The notes: a model not told the origin generated them from the letters alone. A stretch of 64,000 nucleotides of DNA from Ruminococcus bicirculans (ex Wegman et al. 2014) (GCF_000723465.1 NZ_HF545617.1:1-64000); one strand, 5' to 3'; counted from the stretch's first letter, positions 43,063-54,059 are shown. Program-made: numbers and translations.

Positions 43063-46000
43063 ATGAATACATACACCATTGAAAGCTTCTTTGAGAACTA
43101 TAAGGAGCTTATACCCTCTGTGATAGAAAAGGGCAGGATATTAAGGCTGGGCTATAACGAAGAAAACGGCACTTTTACCTGTCAGGCGGCTTTTGACAAG
43201 CTGGTGCCTTTTGACAGCACAGTGGAATTTGAAATGAAAATGAGGGCGGCTCTAGGAGCAGGAAAGTTTATTTTGCAGCTCAAATATACCCCTGATATGC
43301 TTTGTGCGGAGTATTTTCCTGAGCTTTGCAAGTTTCTTAAAAGCAGATTTCCTCTTGTGAACGGCTTTTTTGACAACGCTGAGGCTGTTTATGAAAACGG
43401 CATTTTCACCGTGGATATAAAACACGGAGGCGAAGCGTTGCTGAAAAAGGCGGGCATAGAAACGGCTTTTCCTGCGCTCACCATGGAGCTTTTTTCCGTA
43501 AGGGCGGATATAAGGCTCACAGGTGTGCTTGAAACTGATATGGAAGAGCATCAGCGTGAGCAGGAGGAGTTTTTGAACTCCCTCCCTGTGCCGAAAATAG
43601 ACCCTGCACAGCCTGAGAAAAAGGCGGCTGTTACCACTAATACTGCAAGCGGTGCTTCTGTGGATTTCCGAACTGCAAATGTGGACTTCACAAGGTTCTC
43701 GCTTCTGTGTGATGACGCTCTTGTGCTTATGGGCGCGCCAATATCAGGAAACGAGCAGGTGATGCAGATGAAAGATATCCCTGCGGATTACCGTGGACGT
43801 GTGGTGGTCTGGGGCGATATTTTCGGACCTGTGGAAACAAAGGAAACAAAGTCGGGTATGCTTATAGCACACCTGAATTTTACCGACTATACTTCCTCAA
43901 ACTCTATAAAGTTCATAGGCTCAAACAAGAATTTCAGAAACATGAAAGGCTTGAAAAGGGCAGTGCTTGAGGCAATGCTTGAACACCTTAAGGCAGGCAA
44001 GACCATACTTGTGGCAGGTGAGATAGAGGAGGACGATTTTGACCACTCTATAAACATCAAGCCTGACAGCATTATGGTCGTAAAGCGTGAAAAGGAAAAG
44101 GATACCTGCGAGCATAAGCGTGTGGAGCTTCATTGCCATACCAATATGTCTATGATGGACGCTCTCACTCCTGCGGGCAAGCTTGTGGAAAGAGCCTATT
44201 CATGGGGACACAAAGCACTTGCCATAACAGACCACGGTGTCGTTCAGGGCTATCCTGACGCCGGAAATACCTGTATCGGCATACGCAAGGGTGGCGGTGA
44301 CTTCAAGGTGCTTTACGGCATAGAGTCATACGAGGTCAATAATGACGAAAAGATATTCCGTGGAACGGACAAGCGTGAGCTTACAGACGAGATAATCTGC
44401 TTTGACCTTGAAACTACGGGTACAAATCCTAATGAAGATAGGATCATCGAGATAGGCGCTGTCAAGCTGAGAGATCTTGAAGTTGTGGACAAGCTCGATA
44501 TTTTCGTAAACCCTGAAAGACCTATCCCTGAGTTTATCTCAAACCTCACCCACATCACTGACGATATGGTAAAGGACGGTGCAAGCGAAAGGGAAGCTCT
44601 CCTTAAATTCAAGGAGTTTATAGGTGACGACCCTGTTCTTGTGGCGCACAATTCTCAGTTCGATACGGGCTTTATATCCGCCTGCGCAAAAAGACAGGGC
44701 ATCGAGATAAAATATTCTTCTATAGACACCGTGCCAATGTCGCAGATAATGCTTCCGGAGCTTGAAAAGCATAAACTCAACTATGTGGCGGAGCATTTCG
44801 GACTTGGGGATTTTCAGCACCACCGTGGCTGTGATGACGCAGAGGTGCTTGCAGGGATATTCATAAGGCTGTCGAAAATGCTCATGGAGCAGTATCCTCT
44901 GATTCTTATAACAGTGGATATGCTCAACAGTTTGCTTGCAAATGAAAATCAGGTGCTTGCAAAGCCGACTTATCACCAAATTATTATCGTAAGAAATAAC
45001 ACGGGTCTGAAAAATCTGTATAGGCTTATATCAGACTCCAATCTTAAATATTTCAAAAGACGTCCGAGAATACCAAAATCTGAGCTTGTAAGACACCGTG
45101 AGGGTCTTATCCTCGGTAGTGCCTGCGAGCGTGGCGAGGTCATTCAGGCTTATCTCGAGGGCAGAAACTATGATGAGATCAAGCAGATAGCAAGCTTTTA
45201 TGACTATCTGGAGATACAGCCTGACGGAAACAACAAATTTATGCTCACCACCGAAAAGCCTCCTTATGACAGGATACACACAGCGGAGGATATAAAGGAT
45301 ATAAACCGCTTTATTGTAAAACTTGGTGAGGACTTGGGCATACCCGTCTGCGCAACAGGCGACGTGCATTTCATGGACAAGACCGACGCACAGTTCAGGT
45401 CGGTGATACAGGCTTCAATGGGCTTCCCTGACGCCGATACTCAGCCTCCTTTGTATCTTAAGACCACAAACCAAATGCTTGACGAGCTGAGCTATCTTGG
45501 CGAGGAAAAGGCGTTTGAGGTCGTTGTAACGAATACAAACAACGTGGCTGATATGGTAGACCCTGACCTGAAAGCGTTTCCGAACGGTACTTATACGCCT
45601 TTTATCGAAGGCTCGGTTTATCAGCTTCAGTATATATGCTGGAAGAAATGCTGTTCCATTTACGGCGACTGTGACCCTGAAACTATAGAAGTTCCGGAGG
45701 GCGAGGACGTTGACGTATCAAAATATTTTGAGGGACACATTCCAGACCTTGTTTTCAAAAGACTTAAAAGAGAGCTTGACTCTATTATCAAGCACGGATT
45801 TGCAGTTCTTTACATGATATCTCAGAAGCTTGTTGCCAACTCCAACGAGAATGGCTATCAGGTAGGTTCAAGAGGCTCGGTAGGTTCGTCCTTCGTTGCC
45901 TCCATGTCAGGTATCTCTGAGGTAAACCCTCTTGTGCCACACTATGTCTGTCTTAACTGCCACCACAGCGAGTTCATTACAGACGGCTCGGTAGGCTCAG

Positions 46001-47541
46001 GCTTTGACCTGCCGCCGAAAAACTGTCCTGTGTGCGGAGAGAATATGCACCGTGACGGACACGATATCCCATTTGAAACGTTCCTTGGCTTTGACGGCGA
46101 TAAAGCCCCTGATATCGACCTTAACTTCTCAGGTGACTATCAGGCAAAGGCGCATAAATATACGGAAGTTCTTTTCGGTGAGGACCATGTGTTCAAAGCC
46201 GGTACTATCGGCATGATACAGGAAAAGACAGCTTTCGGATATGTTATGAAATATCTTGACGAGCGTGGAAAAACAGTGCCAAAGGCTGAGATAGAAAGAC
46301 TTAAACTTGGCTGCTGCGGCATAAAGAGAACGACCTCTCAGCACCCGGGTGGAATGGTCGTTATCCCTAGCGACTATGAGGTCTATGACTTCACACCTGT
46401 TCAGCACCCTGCGGAAAAAGTGGACTCTGACATGGTAACTACCCACTTCGACTTCCATTCTCTCCACGATACTATCCTGAAGCTTGATGAGCTTGGTCAC
46501 GATAACCCGACAATGTATAAGTATCTGGAAATGTTCACAGGACGAGATATCCTCGATTGCCCCATGTCTGACCCTGCGGTCTATTCGCTGTTCACTTCCC
46601 CTGAGTCACTTGGAGTGACGGAGGAGGATATAATGTGTCAGACGGGAACGCTCGGTATACCTGAAATGGGTACGCCGTTCGTAAGACAAATGCTTCTTGA
46701 CTGTCAGCCGAAAAACTTCTCTGACCTTTTGCAGATATCAGGACTTTCACACGGCACTGACGTATGGCTCGGCAACGCACAGGAGCTTATCAAAAACGGA
46801 ACCTGCGATATCTCAAATGTTATCGGTACTCGTGACAGTATCATGACATATCTGCTTTATCATGGCGTTGAGCCAAAGCTGTCATTTAAGATAATGGAGA
46901 TAACCCGTAAGGGAAAAGCTCCGAAACTGCTCACAGAGGAAATGAAAGAGAATATGCGTCAGCATGACGTTCCGGAGTGGTATATCGACAGTTGTTTGAA
47001 GATAAAATATATGTTCCCGAAAGCCCATGCGGCGGCTTATGTTACGGCAGCTATAAGACTTTGTTGGTTCAAGGTGCATGAGCCGCTTGCGTTCTATGCA
47101 ACTTATTTTACGGTCAAGGGCGAGGATTTTGACGCAGAGATCGCTCTCAAGGGAAAATATATCGTCAGAAGCAAGATAGAAGAAATAAAGAATAAACCAA
47201 AAGACGAGGTGTCGGGTAAGGACAGCGGTGTGCTTGAAATTCTCATGCTTGTGAATGAAATGCTCAGCCGTGGATATGACTTTTTGCCTGTAAACATCAA
47301 AAAATCTCACGCAACTATCTATCAGATAGAGGACGGCAAGATAAGGCTTCCGTTCTGTTCACTTAACGGAGTGGGCGAGTCTGCGGCGATAAGCATTTAC
47401 GAAAAGGCGCAGAACGGCGAGTTTATCTCTATCGAGGAGTTCCAACAGCAGAGCGGAGTGTCCAAATCTGTTATCGAAACTCTGGAGAAAAACGGAGCTT
47501 TCGGCGATATGCCTAAATCTAACCAGATATCGTTGTTCTGA
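43063..47541 (+). CDS. polC: DNA polymerase III alpha subunit, PolC type
   Basis: PolC is the main replicative polymerase of low-GC Gram-positives. The 1492-aa protein has domains in the right order: an N-terminal tau-binding and OB region (about 1-350), and a PHP domain starting [13 protein letters not shown] (first His 357). That is interrupted by a DnaQ-type 3'-5' exonuclease beginning [14 protein letters not shown] (D448, E450). The PHP remainder, a zinc-finger-like CLNCHH..CPVC segment, the palm with [12 protein letters not shown], and the finger/HhH region follow. It ends QISLF, a beta-clamp-binding-like tail. It is last in the rseP-ispG-polC unit. Confidence 0.97.
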   Translation: MNTYTIESFFENYKELIPSVIEKGRILRLGYNEENGTFTCQAAFDKLVPFDSTVEFEMKMRAALGAGKFILQLKYTPDMLCAEYFPELCKFLKSRFPLVNGFFDNAEAVYENGIFTVDIKHGGEALLKKAGIETAFPALTMELFSVRADIRLTGVLETDMEEHQREQEEFLNSLPVPKIDPAQPEKKAAVTTNTASGASVDFRTANVDFTRFSLLCDDALVLMGAPISGNEQVMQMKDIPADYRGRVVVWGDIFGPVETKETKSGMLIAHLNFTDYTSSNSIKFIGSNKNFRNMKGLKRAVLEAMLEHLKAGKTILVAGEIEEDDFDHSINIKPDSIMVVKREKEKDTCEHKRVELHCHTNMSMMDALTPAGKLVERAYSWGHKALAITDHGVVQGYPDAGNTCIGIRKGGGDFKVLYGIESYEVNNDEKIFRGTDKRELTDEIICFDLETTGTNPNEDRIIEIGAVKLRDLEVVDKLDIFVNPERPIPEFISNLTHITDDMVKDGASEREALLKFKEFIGDDPVLVAHNSQFDTGFISACAKRQGIEIKYSSIDTVPMSQIMLPELEKHKLNYVAEHFGLGDFQHHRGCDDAEVLAGIFIRLSKMLMEQYPLILITVDMLNSLLANENQVLAKPTYHQIIIVRNNTGLKNLYRLISDSNLKYFKRRPRIPKSELVRHREGLILGSACERGEVIQAYLEGRNYDEIKQIASFYDYLEIQPDGNNKFMLTTEKPPYDRIHTAEDIKDINRFIVKLGEDLGIPVCATGDVHFMDKTDAQFRSVIQASMGFPDADTQPPLYLKTTNQMLDELSYLGEEKAFEVVVTNTNNVADMVDPDLKAFPNGTYTPFIEGSVYQLQYICWKKCCSIYGDCDPETIEVPEGEDVDVSKYFEGHIPDLVFKRLKRELDSIIKHGFAVLYMISQKLVANSNENGYQVGSRGSVGSSFVASMSGISEVNPLVPHYVCLNCHHSEFITDGSVGSGFDLPPKNCPVCGENMHRDGHDIPFETFLGFDGDKAPDIDLNFSGDYQAKAHKYTEVLFGEDHVFKAGTIGMIQEKTAFGYVMKYLDERGKTVPKAEIERLKLGCCGIKRTTSQHPGGMVVIPSDYEVYDFTPVQHPAEKVDSDMVTTHFDFHSLHDTILKLDELGHDNPTMYKYLEMFTGRDILDCPMSDPAVYSLFTSPESLGVTEEDIMCQTGTLGIPEMGTPFVRQMLLDCQPKNFSDLLQISGLSHGTDVWLGNAQELIKNGTCDISNVIGTRDSIMTYLLYHGVEPKLSFKIMEITRKGKAPKLLTEEMKENMRQHDVPEWYIDSCLKIKYMFPKAHAAAYVTAAIRLCWFKVHEPLAFYATYFTVKGEDFDAEIALKGKYIVRSKIEEIKNKPKDEVSGKDSGVLEILMLVNEMLSRGYDFLPVNIKKSHATIYQIEDGKIRLPFCSLNGVGESAAISIYEKAQNGEFISIEEFQQQSGVSKSVIETLEKNGAFGDMPKSNQISLF

Positions 47542-47583
47542 TAGTTACTATGCACAATTTCATACTTTGCCCTTGTAACACTA

Positions 47584-47612
47584 TTGACAAACAAGGGCGG
47601 GTATGATAAAAT
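47584..47612 (+). promoter_or_regulatory. Probable promoter of the his operon
   Basis: TTGACA (47584-47589), 17 bases, TAAAAT (47607-47612). The 180-base leader after it holds a CTTTACT..AGTAAG hairpin and a degenerate repeat module. No T-box specifier or T-box sequence was seen. Confidence 0.65.
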
Positions 47613-47682
47613 TATTTATGTTGATACTATGCTATCACTTTACTATGATAAAGTAAGTAAAGGCGTTACATAACAACATAGA

Positions 47683-47705
47683 AAGCGGGACGTCGTCCCC
47701 CTACA
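47683..47705. repeat. Short GTAGGGG-family palindrome, inverted, in the his leader
   Basis: GCGGGACGTCGTCCCCCTAC: a trimmed inverse of the module seen at 11366 and 40832. Confidence 0.55.
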
Positions 47706-47795
47706 ATTCACTTAAATGTGTGTTTATGCGGATATTTATTCAAGCGTCAACATAAAAAGTACAATCTATAATTTATATACAGGAAGGGAAAGTGT

Positions 47796-48995
47796 ATGAA
47801 AAGATATGATCTTATAACCCCTGAGGGTACGAGAGATCTGCTGTTTGAGGGCTGTCTGGCACGAAGAATGGTGGAGGACAGGCTGTCAAAGCTGTTTGAG
47901 GGCTTTGGCTACAGCGAGGTGGTAACACCGGGAATAGAGTTTTACGATTTGTTTATGGGAAGCTCGAGAAACTTCCAGCAGGAGAGCCTTTATAAGCTCA
48001 CAGACTCAAAGGGCAGACTTATCGTTATGCGTCCTGATTCCACGATACCCATAGCAAGACTTGCTTCCACAAGATTAAAGGGAGCAAAGCTTCCCCTTAG
48101 ACTATACTACAATCAGAGCATTTTTGAAAATAACTCCCTGCTCAAAGGACGTTCAGACGAGGTAGTTCAGGCAGGTATCGAGCTTATTGGCGGAGAAAAT
48201 TCCAAGAGAGCAGATTACGAGGTGCTATGCACTGCTGTTGAAGCCCTTTCAAGCTTTGATAAGGAGAACTTCAGACTTGAGATAGGTCATATCGGCTATT
48301 TCAAGGAGCTTGTGGCTCAGCTTGACGTTGACGACGCAGTAAGAGAGGAGATAAGACTTCTTATCTCTGCAAAGAACTATCCTGCACTTAACGATATCCT
48401 TGACGAGGTGGGCGACAATCAGGTCACAAACGCGCTCAGACAGCTCCCAAGACTTTTCGGAGGTGTTGAGGTGTTCGACAAAGCTGCTGATATTTATACT
48501 GACGATAAGATAACAGGCATACTTTATAACCTTAAAGAGGTCTACACCAGACTTTCAAGCCTTGGTTATGAGGGCAAGATATCTGTTGACCTTGGCATCG
48601 TGAGTCATGCGGATTACTACACAGGCATTGTGTTCAAGGGCTATCTTTCAGAGGTCGGTCAGTCGGTGCTTAAAGGCGGAAGATATGACAGACTTCTAGC
48701 AGAGTTCGGTAACGATTGCCCGGCGGTGGGCTTCGGCATAAGCGTTGACTCTGTTGCAAGACATATCGAAAAGCTAGGCGGAGCACCAAAACTCAGAACT
48801 CCTGACGCAGTTGTGTTTGGTGAAAAGGGCTACGTGGTGGAAGCCATGGAATATGCTCAGACGCTTGTAAGAGAGGGTCTGACAGTTGAAAATTCGCTTT
48901 TCAACACCCTCGATGAAACAAAGGCTTACGCAAAGTCAAAGGGAATAAAGAAGCTTGTGGTCGTTGGCAGCGAGATAACAGAGCTTGATATATAA
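47796..48995 (+). CDS. hisZ: ATP phosphoribosyltransferase regulatory subunit
   Basis: HisZ is a paralogue of histidyl-tRNA synthetase that forms a complex with short HisG and makes it active and histidine-sensitive. The 399-aa protein has the HisRS-like core with TPEGTRDL near the N-terminus, RPDSTIPIARLA and GGRYDRLLAEFG, but lacks the anticodon-binding domain of a true synthetase. It heads the his operon, directly before hisG, which is in the short form that needs it. Confidence 0.94.
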   Translation: MKRYDLITPEGTRDLLFEGCLARRMVEDRLSKLFEGFGYSEVVTPGIEFYDLFMGSSRNFQQESLYKLTDSKGRLIVMRPDSTIPIARLASTRLKGAKLPLRLYYNQSIFENNSLLKGRSDEVVQAGIELIGGENSKRADYEVLCTAVEALSSFDKENFRLEIGHIGYFKELVAQLDVDDAVREEIRLLISAKNYPALNDILDEVGDNQVTNALRQLPRLFGGVEVFDKAADIYTDDKITGILYNLKEVYTRLSSLGYEGKISVDLGIVSHADYYTGIVFKGYLSEVGQSVLKGGRYDRLLAEFGNDCPAVGFGISVDSVARHIEKLGGAPKLRTPDAVVFGEKGYVVEAMEYAQTLVREGLTVENSLFNTLDETKAYAKSKGIKKLVVVGSEITELDI

Positions 48996-49014
48996 GTTTG
49001 GAGGATAAGTTAAA

Positions 49015-49650
49015 ATGAACAGACCCCTTAGGATAGCTCTTACAAAGGGCAGACTTGAAAAGGATACAGTCGGTCTTTTAGAGAAGATAGGCTATGACTG
49101 TACCGCAATAAGAGAAAAGGGAAGAAAGCTTATTCTTCCTGTACCTGACGGAAACCTTGAAGTTGTGCTTGCAAAGGCGAACGACGTTATCACATACGTT
49201 GAGCATGGCGTGTGCGATATGGGCGTTGTTGGCAAGGACACTATCATGGAAATGCAGGGCAAGTTCTTTGAGCTTGTTGATATCGGCTTCGGCAGATGTA
49301 AATTTGCACTTGCCACAAAGAAAGGCTCAAAGTTCTACGGCGGATTTGATGTCAAGACAGTTGCAACAAAATACCCTAACATCACAAGAAGATTTTTTGA
49401 AGCAAAGGGAATGGACGTTGACATCATCAAGATAGAAGGCTCAGTTGAGCTTGCACCGCTCCTTGAGCTTGCAGACGGTATCGTTGATATCGTTGAAACA
49501 GGCACGACACTTAAAGAAAACGGTCTTGAAGTCATCGAGGACGTTTGCCCTATCTCTGCAAGGCTTATCGTAAATATGGTAAGCATGAAAATGCGCCAGC
49601 AGGAGATCGAGAATTTTGTAAAGCTTGTTGAAGAAAATATCGACAAGTAG
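49015..49650 (+). CDS. hisG: ATP phosphoribosyltransferase, short form
   Basis: HisG condenses ATP with PRPP, the first step of histidine synthesis. At 211 aa it is the short form without the C-terminal histidine-binding domain, consistent with the HisZ gene 19 bases upstream. It begins LRIALTKGRLEKD and has the PRPP-binding DIVETGTTLKENGL block. GGAGG lies upstream. Confidence 0.96.
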   Translation: MNRPLRIALTKGRLEKDTVGLLEKIGYDCTAIREKGRKLILPVPDGNLEVVLAKANDVITYVEHGVCDMGVVGKDTIMEMQGKFFELVDIGFGRCKFALATKKGSKFYGGFDVKTVATKYPNITRRFFEAKGMDVDIIKIEGSVELAPLLELADGIVDIVETGTTLKENGLEVIEDVCPISARLIVNMVSMKMRQQEIENFVKLVEENIDK

Positions 49651-49679
49651 TTTATATAAACGGAAAGGACAGTATTGAA

Positions 49680-50969
49680 ATGGCTGAAATAAAGAAGATT
49701 TTTGTCAACGGCAAAGACGAGGTAGAGTTTTTCAAGCAGCTTGAAAAGAGAAGTGGCGAAACAAATAAGAAGGTCACAGCCGTTGTTAATGAAATAATCG
49801 AAACTGTCAGAGAGGGTGGCGACAACGCTGTAAAGGCTTATACAGAAAAGTTTGACGGCAAGCTCCCAGAGTATTATGAAGTTCCAAGAGATGTTATAAA
49901 TGATGCTCTCACTGAAGCCGATCAGGACTTTGTTGACGCAATGCTCAACGCAGTTGCGAACATCACAGATTTTCACCAAAGACAGAAGTCACAGAGCTTT
50001 ATAAACGCTAAGGATAACGGCTGTATACTTGGTCAGAAGGTAAGAGGACTTAACAGAGTTGGTCTTTATGTTCCGGGCGGCACAGCAGCTTATCCGTCAA
50101 GCGTGCTTATGAATGCAGTTCCTGCAAAGATAGCAGGCGTTAAGGAGATAATCATGGTGACTCCACCGCTCAAAGACGGCACACCAAATAAGGATATTCT
50201 TGTGGCAGCAGCTCTCTGCGGAGTTGACAGAGTGTTCATGAGCGGAGGCGCACAGGCTATTGCTGCCCTTGCCTACGGCACAGAGGAGATACCAAAGGTT
50301 GATAAGATAGTAGGCCCTGGAAACATCTATGTTGCAACAGCTAAGAAGCTTCTTTATGGTGTTGTTGATATCGACATGGTGGCAGGTCCGAGCGAGATAC
50401 TTGTTATGGCTGACGAAAAGGCTAACCCTAAGTTCATTGCCGCAGACCTTATGTCACAGGCTGAGCATGACAAGCTTGCTTCCGCTATCCTTGTTACAAC
50501 AAGCGAGAGCATTGCAGACAGAACTATCGAAGAGATAAACAGACAGGTGCAGAGCCTTTCAAGAAAAGAGATAATCGAAAGCTCTCTTGAAAATTACGGT
50601 GCTATCCTTATCTGCAATACAAAGGACGAAGCTTGCGACCTTGCAAACAGATTTGCTCCTGAGCACCTTGAAGTGCTTTTTGAAAACCCTATGGAGTATC
50701 TTGGCAGACTTGATAATGCAGGTTCAATATTCCTTGGTCAGTATGCTTCAGAGCCGCTTGGCGACTACTATGCAGGCCCTAACCACGTTCTTCCAACAAG
50801 CGGCACAGCTAGATTCTTCTCACCTCTGTCAGTAAACAGCTTTGAGAAGCGTTCAAGCTTTACATATTACACTGAGGACGCTCTCAGAGAAGCAAAGGAC
50901 GATATCGTTCTTATTGCAGAAAAAGAGGGTCTGACGGCTCACGCAAATGCAATAAAGGTAAGATTTTAA
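49680..50969 (+). CDS. hisD: Histidinol dehydrogenase
   Basis: HisD oxidises histidinol to histidine in two NAD-dependent steps. The 429-aa zinc enzyme has GLYVPGGTAAYPSSVLMN, the GPGNIYVATAKK block, MVAGPSEILV, SQAEHDKLA with zinc-site residues, and NHVLPTSGTARF. It follows hisG by 29 bases and ends about 18 bases before hisB. Confidence 0.97.
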   Translation: MAEIKKIFVNGKDEVEFFKQLEKRSGETNKKVTAVVNEIIETVREGGDNAVKAYTEKFDGKLPEYYEVPRDVINDALTEADQDFVDAMLNAVANITDFHQRQKSQSFINAKDNGCILGQKVRGLNRVGLYVPGGTAAYPSSVLMNAVPAKIAGVKEIIMVTPPLKDGTPNKDILVAAALCGVDRVFMSGGAQAIAALAYGTEEIPKVDKIVGPGNIYVATAKKLLYGVVDIDMVAGPSEILVMADEKANPKFIAADLMSQAEHDKLASAILVTTSESIADRTIEEINRQVQSLSRKEIIESSLENYGAILICNTKDEACDLANRFAPEHLEVLFENPMEYLGRLDNAGSIFLGQYASEPLGDYYAGPNHVLPTSGTARFFSPLSVNSFEKRSSFTYYTEDALREAKDDIVLIAEKEGLTAHANAIKVRF

Positions 50970-50987
50970 GCGGTAAAGGTGATGAAA

Positions 50988-51566
50988 ATGCGTACAGCGG
51001 AGATAAAAAGAAAAACTAAGGAAACTGACATAGAAGTGTTTGTAAAGCTGGACGGTGAGGGCAAGGTAAGTGTAAACACAGGCATAGGCTTTTTTGACCA
51101 TATTCTCACAGCCCTTGGAGTACACAGCGGAATAGACATGGACGTTGAGTGCACAGGCGACCTTTATGTTGACGGACACCACACAGTTGAGGACGTTGGC
51201 ATATGCTTGGGCAAAGCCTTTGCGGAAGCATTGGGCGACAAAGCAGGCATTGCAAGATATGGCTCGGCTTTCGTGCCAATGGACGAAGCGCTGGCATTCT
51301 GCTCGCTGGATATAAGCGGCAGACCTTTCCTTGCGTTCAATGCTGAGTTCCATGACGACAGGATAGGACAGTATGACACCTGCCTGACGGAGGAATTTTT
51401 CAGAGCCTTTGCATTCAACTCAGGCATAACACTGCATATCCGTGAGGAGTACGGCAAGAACGACCACCATATTGCAGAAGCAATGTACAAGGCAGTGGCT
51501 CACGCTTTGAAGGACGCTGTAAAAATAACAGGAACAGGAGTTTTATCCACCAAAGGAGTGCTTTAA
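50988..51566 (+). CDS. hisB: Imidazoleglycerol-phosphate dehydratase
   Basis: This monofunctional HisB dehydrates imidazole glycerol phosphate. From the ATG at 50988 (AAAGGTG upstream, and a normal family N-terminus RTAEIKRKTKETDI) it is 192 aa. Mn-binding His motifs are present twice: FFDHILTALGVHSG then DGHHTVEDVGI, and later ..GKNDHHIAEAMYKA. An ATG nine bases upstream is in frame. The hisH ATG directly follows the stop. Confidence 0.96.
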   Translation: MRTAEIKRKTKETDIEVFVKLDGEGKVSVNTGIGFFDHILTALGVHSGIDMDVECTGDLYVDGHHTVEDVGICLGKAFAEALGDKAGIARYGSAFVPMDEALAFCSLDISGRPFLAFNAEFHDDRIGQYDTCLTEEFFRAFAFNSGITLHIREEYGKNDHHIAEAMYKAVAHALKDAVKITGTGVLSTKGVL

Positions 51567-52181
51567 ATGATAGCAATAATCGACTACGGTGCAGGCAATA
51601 TATTCTCTGTAAAAAACGCTCTGGACTATCTTGGCTTTGAGAACAAGCTCACAGACAAAAAAGAAGATATCGAAAAAGCCGACGCAATTATACTCCCGGG
51701 AGTGGGAGCGTTCCCATGGGCGATGAATATGCTCGGTCTCAGCGGTCTTATCGATACTATCAAGGAGCAGGCTAAAATAAAGCCTTTCCTTGGCATATGC
51801 CTTGGAATGCAGCTTCTTTTCGAGAAAAGCTATGAGTTCGAGGAGTGCAAGGGTCTTGGCCTTATCGGCGGCTATGTTGACAAGATAAACGAGCCTGACC
51901 TCGTTATCCCGCACATGGGCTGGAACAAGCTTGTGTATAACCACGATTGTCCTCTTTTTGACGGTCTGGGCGACGATGAGTATGTTTATTTCGTACACTC
52001 ATACAAGGCTTTCTGCGATAATAAAAATCTGTATGCCTACTGCGAATACGGCTCAAAAGTCCCTGCGGTGGTATCAGACGGAAGATATATATTCGGCTGT
52101 CAGTTCCACCCTGAGAAGAGTGGAAAAACCGGTCTTAAAATACTTGAAAACTTTGCGAAAATGTCACAGGAGGTAAAATAA
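51567..52181 (+). CDS. hisH: Imidazole glycerol phosphate synthase, glutaminase subunit
   Basis: HisH releases ammonia from glutamine for HisF. The 204-aa class I amidotransferase has the nucleophile in [12 protein letters not shown], and the His-Glu pair in [11 protein letters not shown] near the C-terminus. It sits between hisB and hisF with one base before the hisF ATG. In most his operons hisA lies in this gap; here there is none. Confidence 0.97.
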   Translation: MIAIIDYGAGNIFSVKNALDYLGFENKLTDKKEDIEKADAIILPGVGAFPWAMNMLGLSGLIDTIKEQAKIKPFLGICLGMQLLFEKSYEFEECKGLGLIGGYVDKINEPDLVIPHMGWNKLVYNHDCPLFDGLGDDEYVYFVHSYKAFCDNKNLYAYCEYGSKVPAVVSDGRYIFGCQFHPEKSGKTGLKILENFAKMSQEVK

Positions 52182-52182
52182 T

Positions 52183-52938
52183 ATGCTTGCAAAAAGAATT
52201 ATACCATGCCTTGATGTGCGTGACGGAAAGGTAGTAAAGGGAGTAAATTTCGAGGGCATAAAAGAAGTCGGTGACCCTGTTGAATGTGCATATGAATACA
52301 ATCTTCAGGGTGCAGACGAGATAGTTTTCTATGACATAACAGCCTCCCACGAGGGCAGAGGCGTTATGCTTGACGTTGTTCGTGAAACAGCCAAAAAGGT
52401 ATTTGTACCGCTCACTGTTGGAGGCGGTATCAAAACTGTTGACGATATAAGAGATACTCTCCGTGCAGGCGCAGACAAGGTGTCTGTGAACTCTCAGGCA
52501 GTGCAGAATCCTCAGCTTATAAAAGACGGCGCGGATATTTTCGGCTGTCAGTGCATCTGCGTTGGCGTTGACGCAAAGAAGGTCGGCGACAACAAGTGGA
52601 CGGTCTACATCAACGGCGGAAGAGTGGATATGCGAATGGATCTTATCGACTGGGTGAAAAAGTGCGAACAGCTTGGTGCAGGTGAGATATGCCTGAACTC
52701 TATCGACACAGACGGTGTAAGGGGCGGCTTTGACCTGCCAATGCTGAAAGCTGTGTGCAGTGCTGTAAAGATACCTGTTATCGCAAGCGGCGGAGCAGGA
52801 AAGCTTTCAGACTTTGCTGACGCTTTCCTTGAAACTGATTGCTCAGCGGCTCTTGCGGCAAGCCTTTTCCATTTCAAAGAGCTGACAGTACAGCAGGTAA
52901 AGGACGATTGCAGGAGCAAGGGAATTATCGTGAGGTGA
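52183..52938 (+). CDS. hisF: Imidazole glycerol phosphate synthase, cyclase subunit
   Basis: HisF uses ammonia from HisH to form the imidazole ring. The 251-aa TIM barrel has the HisF-specific start [20 protein letters not shown] with the catalytic Asp, the [10 protein letters not shown] loop, [15 protein letters not shown] with the second catalytic Asp, and [12 protein letters not shown]. These show it is HisF and not HisA. It is followed five bases later by the SdpI-like gene. Confidence 0.97.
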   Translation: MLAKRIIPCLDVRDGKVVKGVNFEGIKEVGDPVECAYEYNLQGADEIVFYDITASHEGRGVMLDVVRETAKKVFVPLTVGGGIKTVDDIRDTLRAGADKVSVNSQAVQNPQLIKDGADIFGCQCICVGVDAKKVGDNKWTVYINGGRVDMRMDLIDWVKKCEQLGAGEICLNSIDTDGVRGGFDLPMLKAVCSAVKIPVIASGGAGKLSDFADAFLETDCSAALAASLFHFKELTVQQVKDDCRSKGIIVR

Positions 52939-52943
52939 GCATA

Positions 52944-53321
52944 ATGATTGTTTTCAATATCGTATTTACTTTGTTTATACCAGTGCTTATGATATTGTGC
53001 GGCTATCTGATGTATAAGCATACACCGAAAGATATCAACTGCTTGGTGGGCTATCGCACTGCTATGTCAATGAAAAATCAGGAAACGTGGGATTTTGCCC
53101 ACAATTATTGCGGACGTCTGTGGGTAAAGGTCGGAGCGGTCATGACGATAATTTCGGCATTGGTCTGTGTTCCATATTTCTTTATGAGCAGCGGCAAGGC
53201 GACTGTGATAATGTGCATAGCTGAAGTGATACAGGTGGTATTTTTGTGCTGGACGATAGTACCAACAGAACGAGCACTCAAAGATAATTTCGACCAAGAC
53301 GGCAACAGAAAGGACAAATAA
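52944..53321 (+). CDS. SdpI-like small membrane protein inside the his operon
   Basis: This 125-aa protein has three or four membrane segments. Its central block [26 protein letters not shown] is the signature of the SdpI/YhfL (DUF3784-related SdpI) family; B. subtilis SdpI gives immunity to the SdpC killing peptide. The ATG at 52944 has GAGGTGAG upstream. The stop overlaps the hisI start (TAATG), so it is co-translated with histidine genes. No SdpC-like toxin gene is nearby. Its role in this setting is unknown. Confidence 0.82.
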   Translation: MIVFNIVFTLFIPVLMILCGYLMYKHTPKDINCLVGYRTAMSMKNQETWDFAHNYCGRLWVKVGAVMTIISALVCVPYFFMSSGKATVIMCIAEVIQVVFLCWTIVPTERALKDNFDQDGNRKDK

Positions 53322-53674
53322 TGAACCCAATAAAAGTTGATATAAACGATCTGGACAAATACTTTGTAAAAAGCGAGCTTACACCTGCTATCGCATTTGA
53401 TGTGGATACAAAAACGGTGCTCATGCTTGCTTATATGAATAAGGAGAGCTTGAAAAAAACACTTGAAACAGGCTATACATGGTATTGGAGCAGATCAAGA
53501 CAGGAATATTGGAACAAGGGTGCAACAAGCGGTCATCTGCAAAAGGTGGTTTCTATCTATGCGGACTGCGATAACGATACCCTGCTTATTAACGTAAAGC
53601 AGACAGGTGCAGCCTGCCATACAGGCTCATATAGCTGCTTTTTCAATGAGATATATAATACGGAGGAAGAATAA
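53321..53674 (+). CDS. hisI: Phosphoribosyl-AMP cyclohydrolase
   Basis: HisI opens the purine ring of phosphoribosyl-AMP. The 117-aa zinc enzyme has [35 protein letters not shown], and the metal-binding [20 protein letters not shown] block. It overlaps the SdpI-like gene by one base. HisE, often fused to it, is separate and starts two bases after its stop. Confidence 0.96.
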   Translation: MNPIKVDINDLDKYFVKSELTPAIAFDVDTKTVLMLAYMNKESLKKTLETGYTWYWSRSRQEYWNKGATSGHLQKVVSIYADCDNDTLLINVKQTGAACHTGSYSCFFNEIYNTEEE

Positions 53675-53675
53675 A

Positions 53676-54014
53676 ATGACAGTTTATCAGGAAATTTTCG
53701 AGGTAATAAAACAGCGCAAGGCAGACTATGAAGCAGGCAAGGCGCAGGAGAACAGCTACACAGCTTATCTTTTTGACAAGGGCGTAGACAAGATTTGCAA
53801 AAAGGTGGGCGAAGAGGCTACAGAAACAGTTATCGCTGCCAAAAATGGTGACAATGACGAGCTGAAAAATGAAATAAACGATCTTCTCTATCACGTTATG
53901 GTGCTTGCGGCAAATCAGGGACTTGAGTGGTCTGACGTGGAAAAGGTACTTGACGAGAGAAACGAAAAAATAGGCAATCTGAAGAAATTTCATCAGGTAG
54001 ACAAGAACACCTGA
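53676..54014 (+). CDS. hisE: Phosphoribosyl-ATP pyrophosphatase
   Basis: HisE removes pyrophosphate from phosphoribosyl-ATP, the second step of the pathway. From the ATG at 53676 (CGGAGGAAG upstream) it is 112 aa. It has the MazG-like all-alpha blocks SYTAYLFDKGVDKICKKVGE, EATETVIAAKNGD and NEINDLLYHVMVL. A longer frame starting inside hisI is not used. It ends the his operon; a strong terminator follows. Confidence 0.95.
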   Translation: MTVYQEIFEVIKQRKADYEAGKAQENSYTAYLFDKGVDKICKKVGEEATETVIAAKNGDNDELKNEINDLLYHVMVLAANQGLEWSDVEKVLDERNEKIGNLKKFHQVDKNT

Positions 54015-54028
54015 TTATGTGTAACCAA

Positions 54029-54059
54029 AGGCTCTGCGTTCATGCGCAGGGCTTTTTTT
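54029..54059 (+). terminator. Rho-independent terminator of the his operon
   Basis: GCTCTGCG, loop, CGCAGGGC, then seven T. Confidence 0.92.

Noticed and set aside
47613-47795. His-responsive T-box before hisZ
   Set aside because: No T-box core sequence or terminator pair could be found in the 180-base leader.
52183-52938. hisF gene being a mis-identified hisA
   Set aside because: The N-terminal [12 protein letters not shown] and later NSIDTDG catalytic blocks are HisF-specific.
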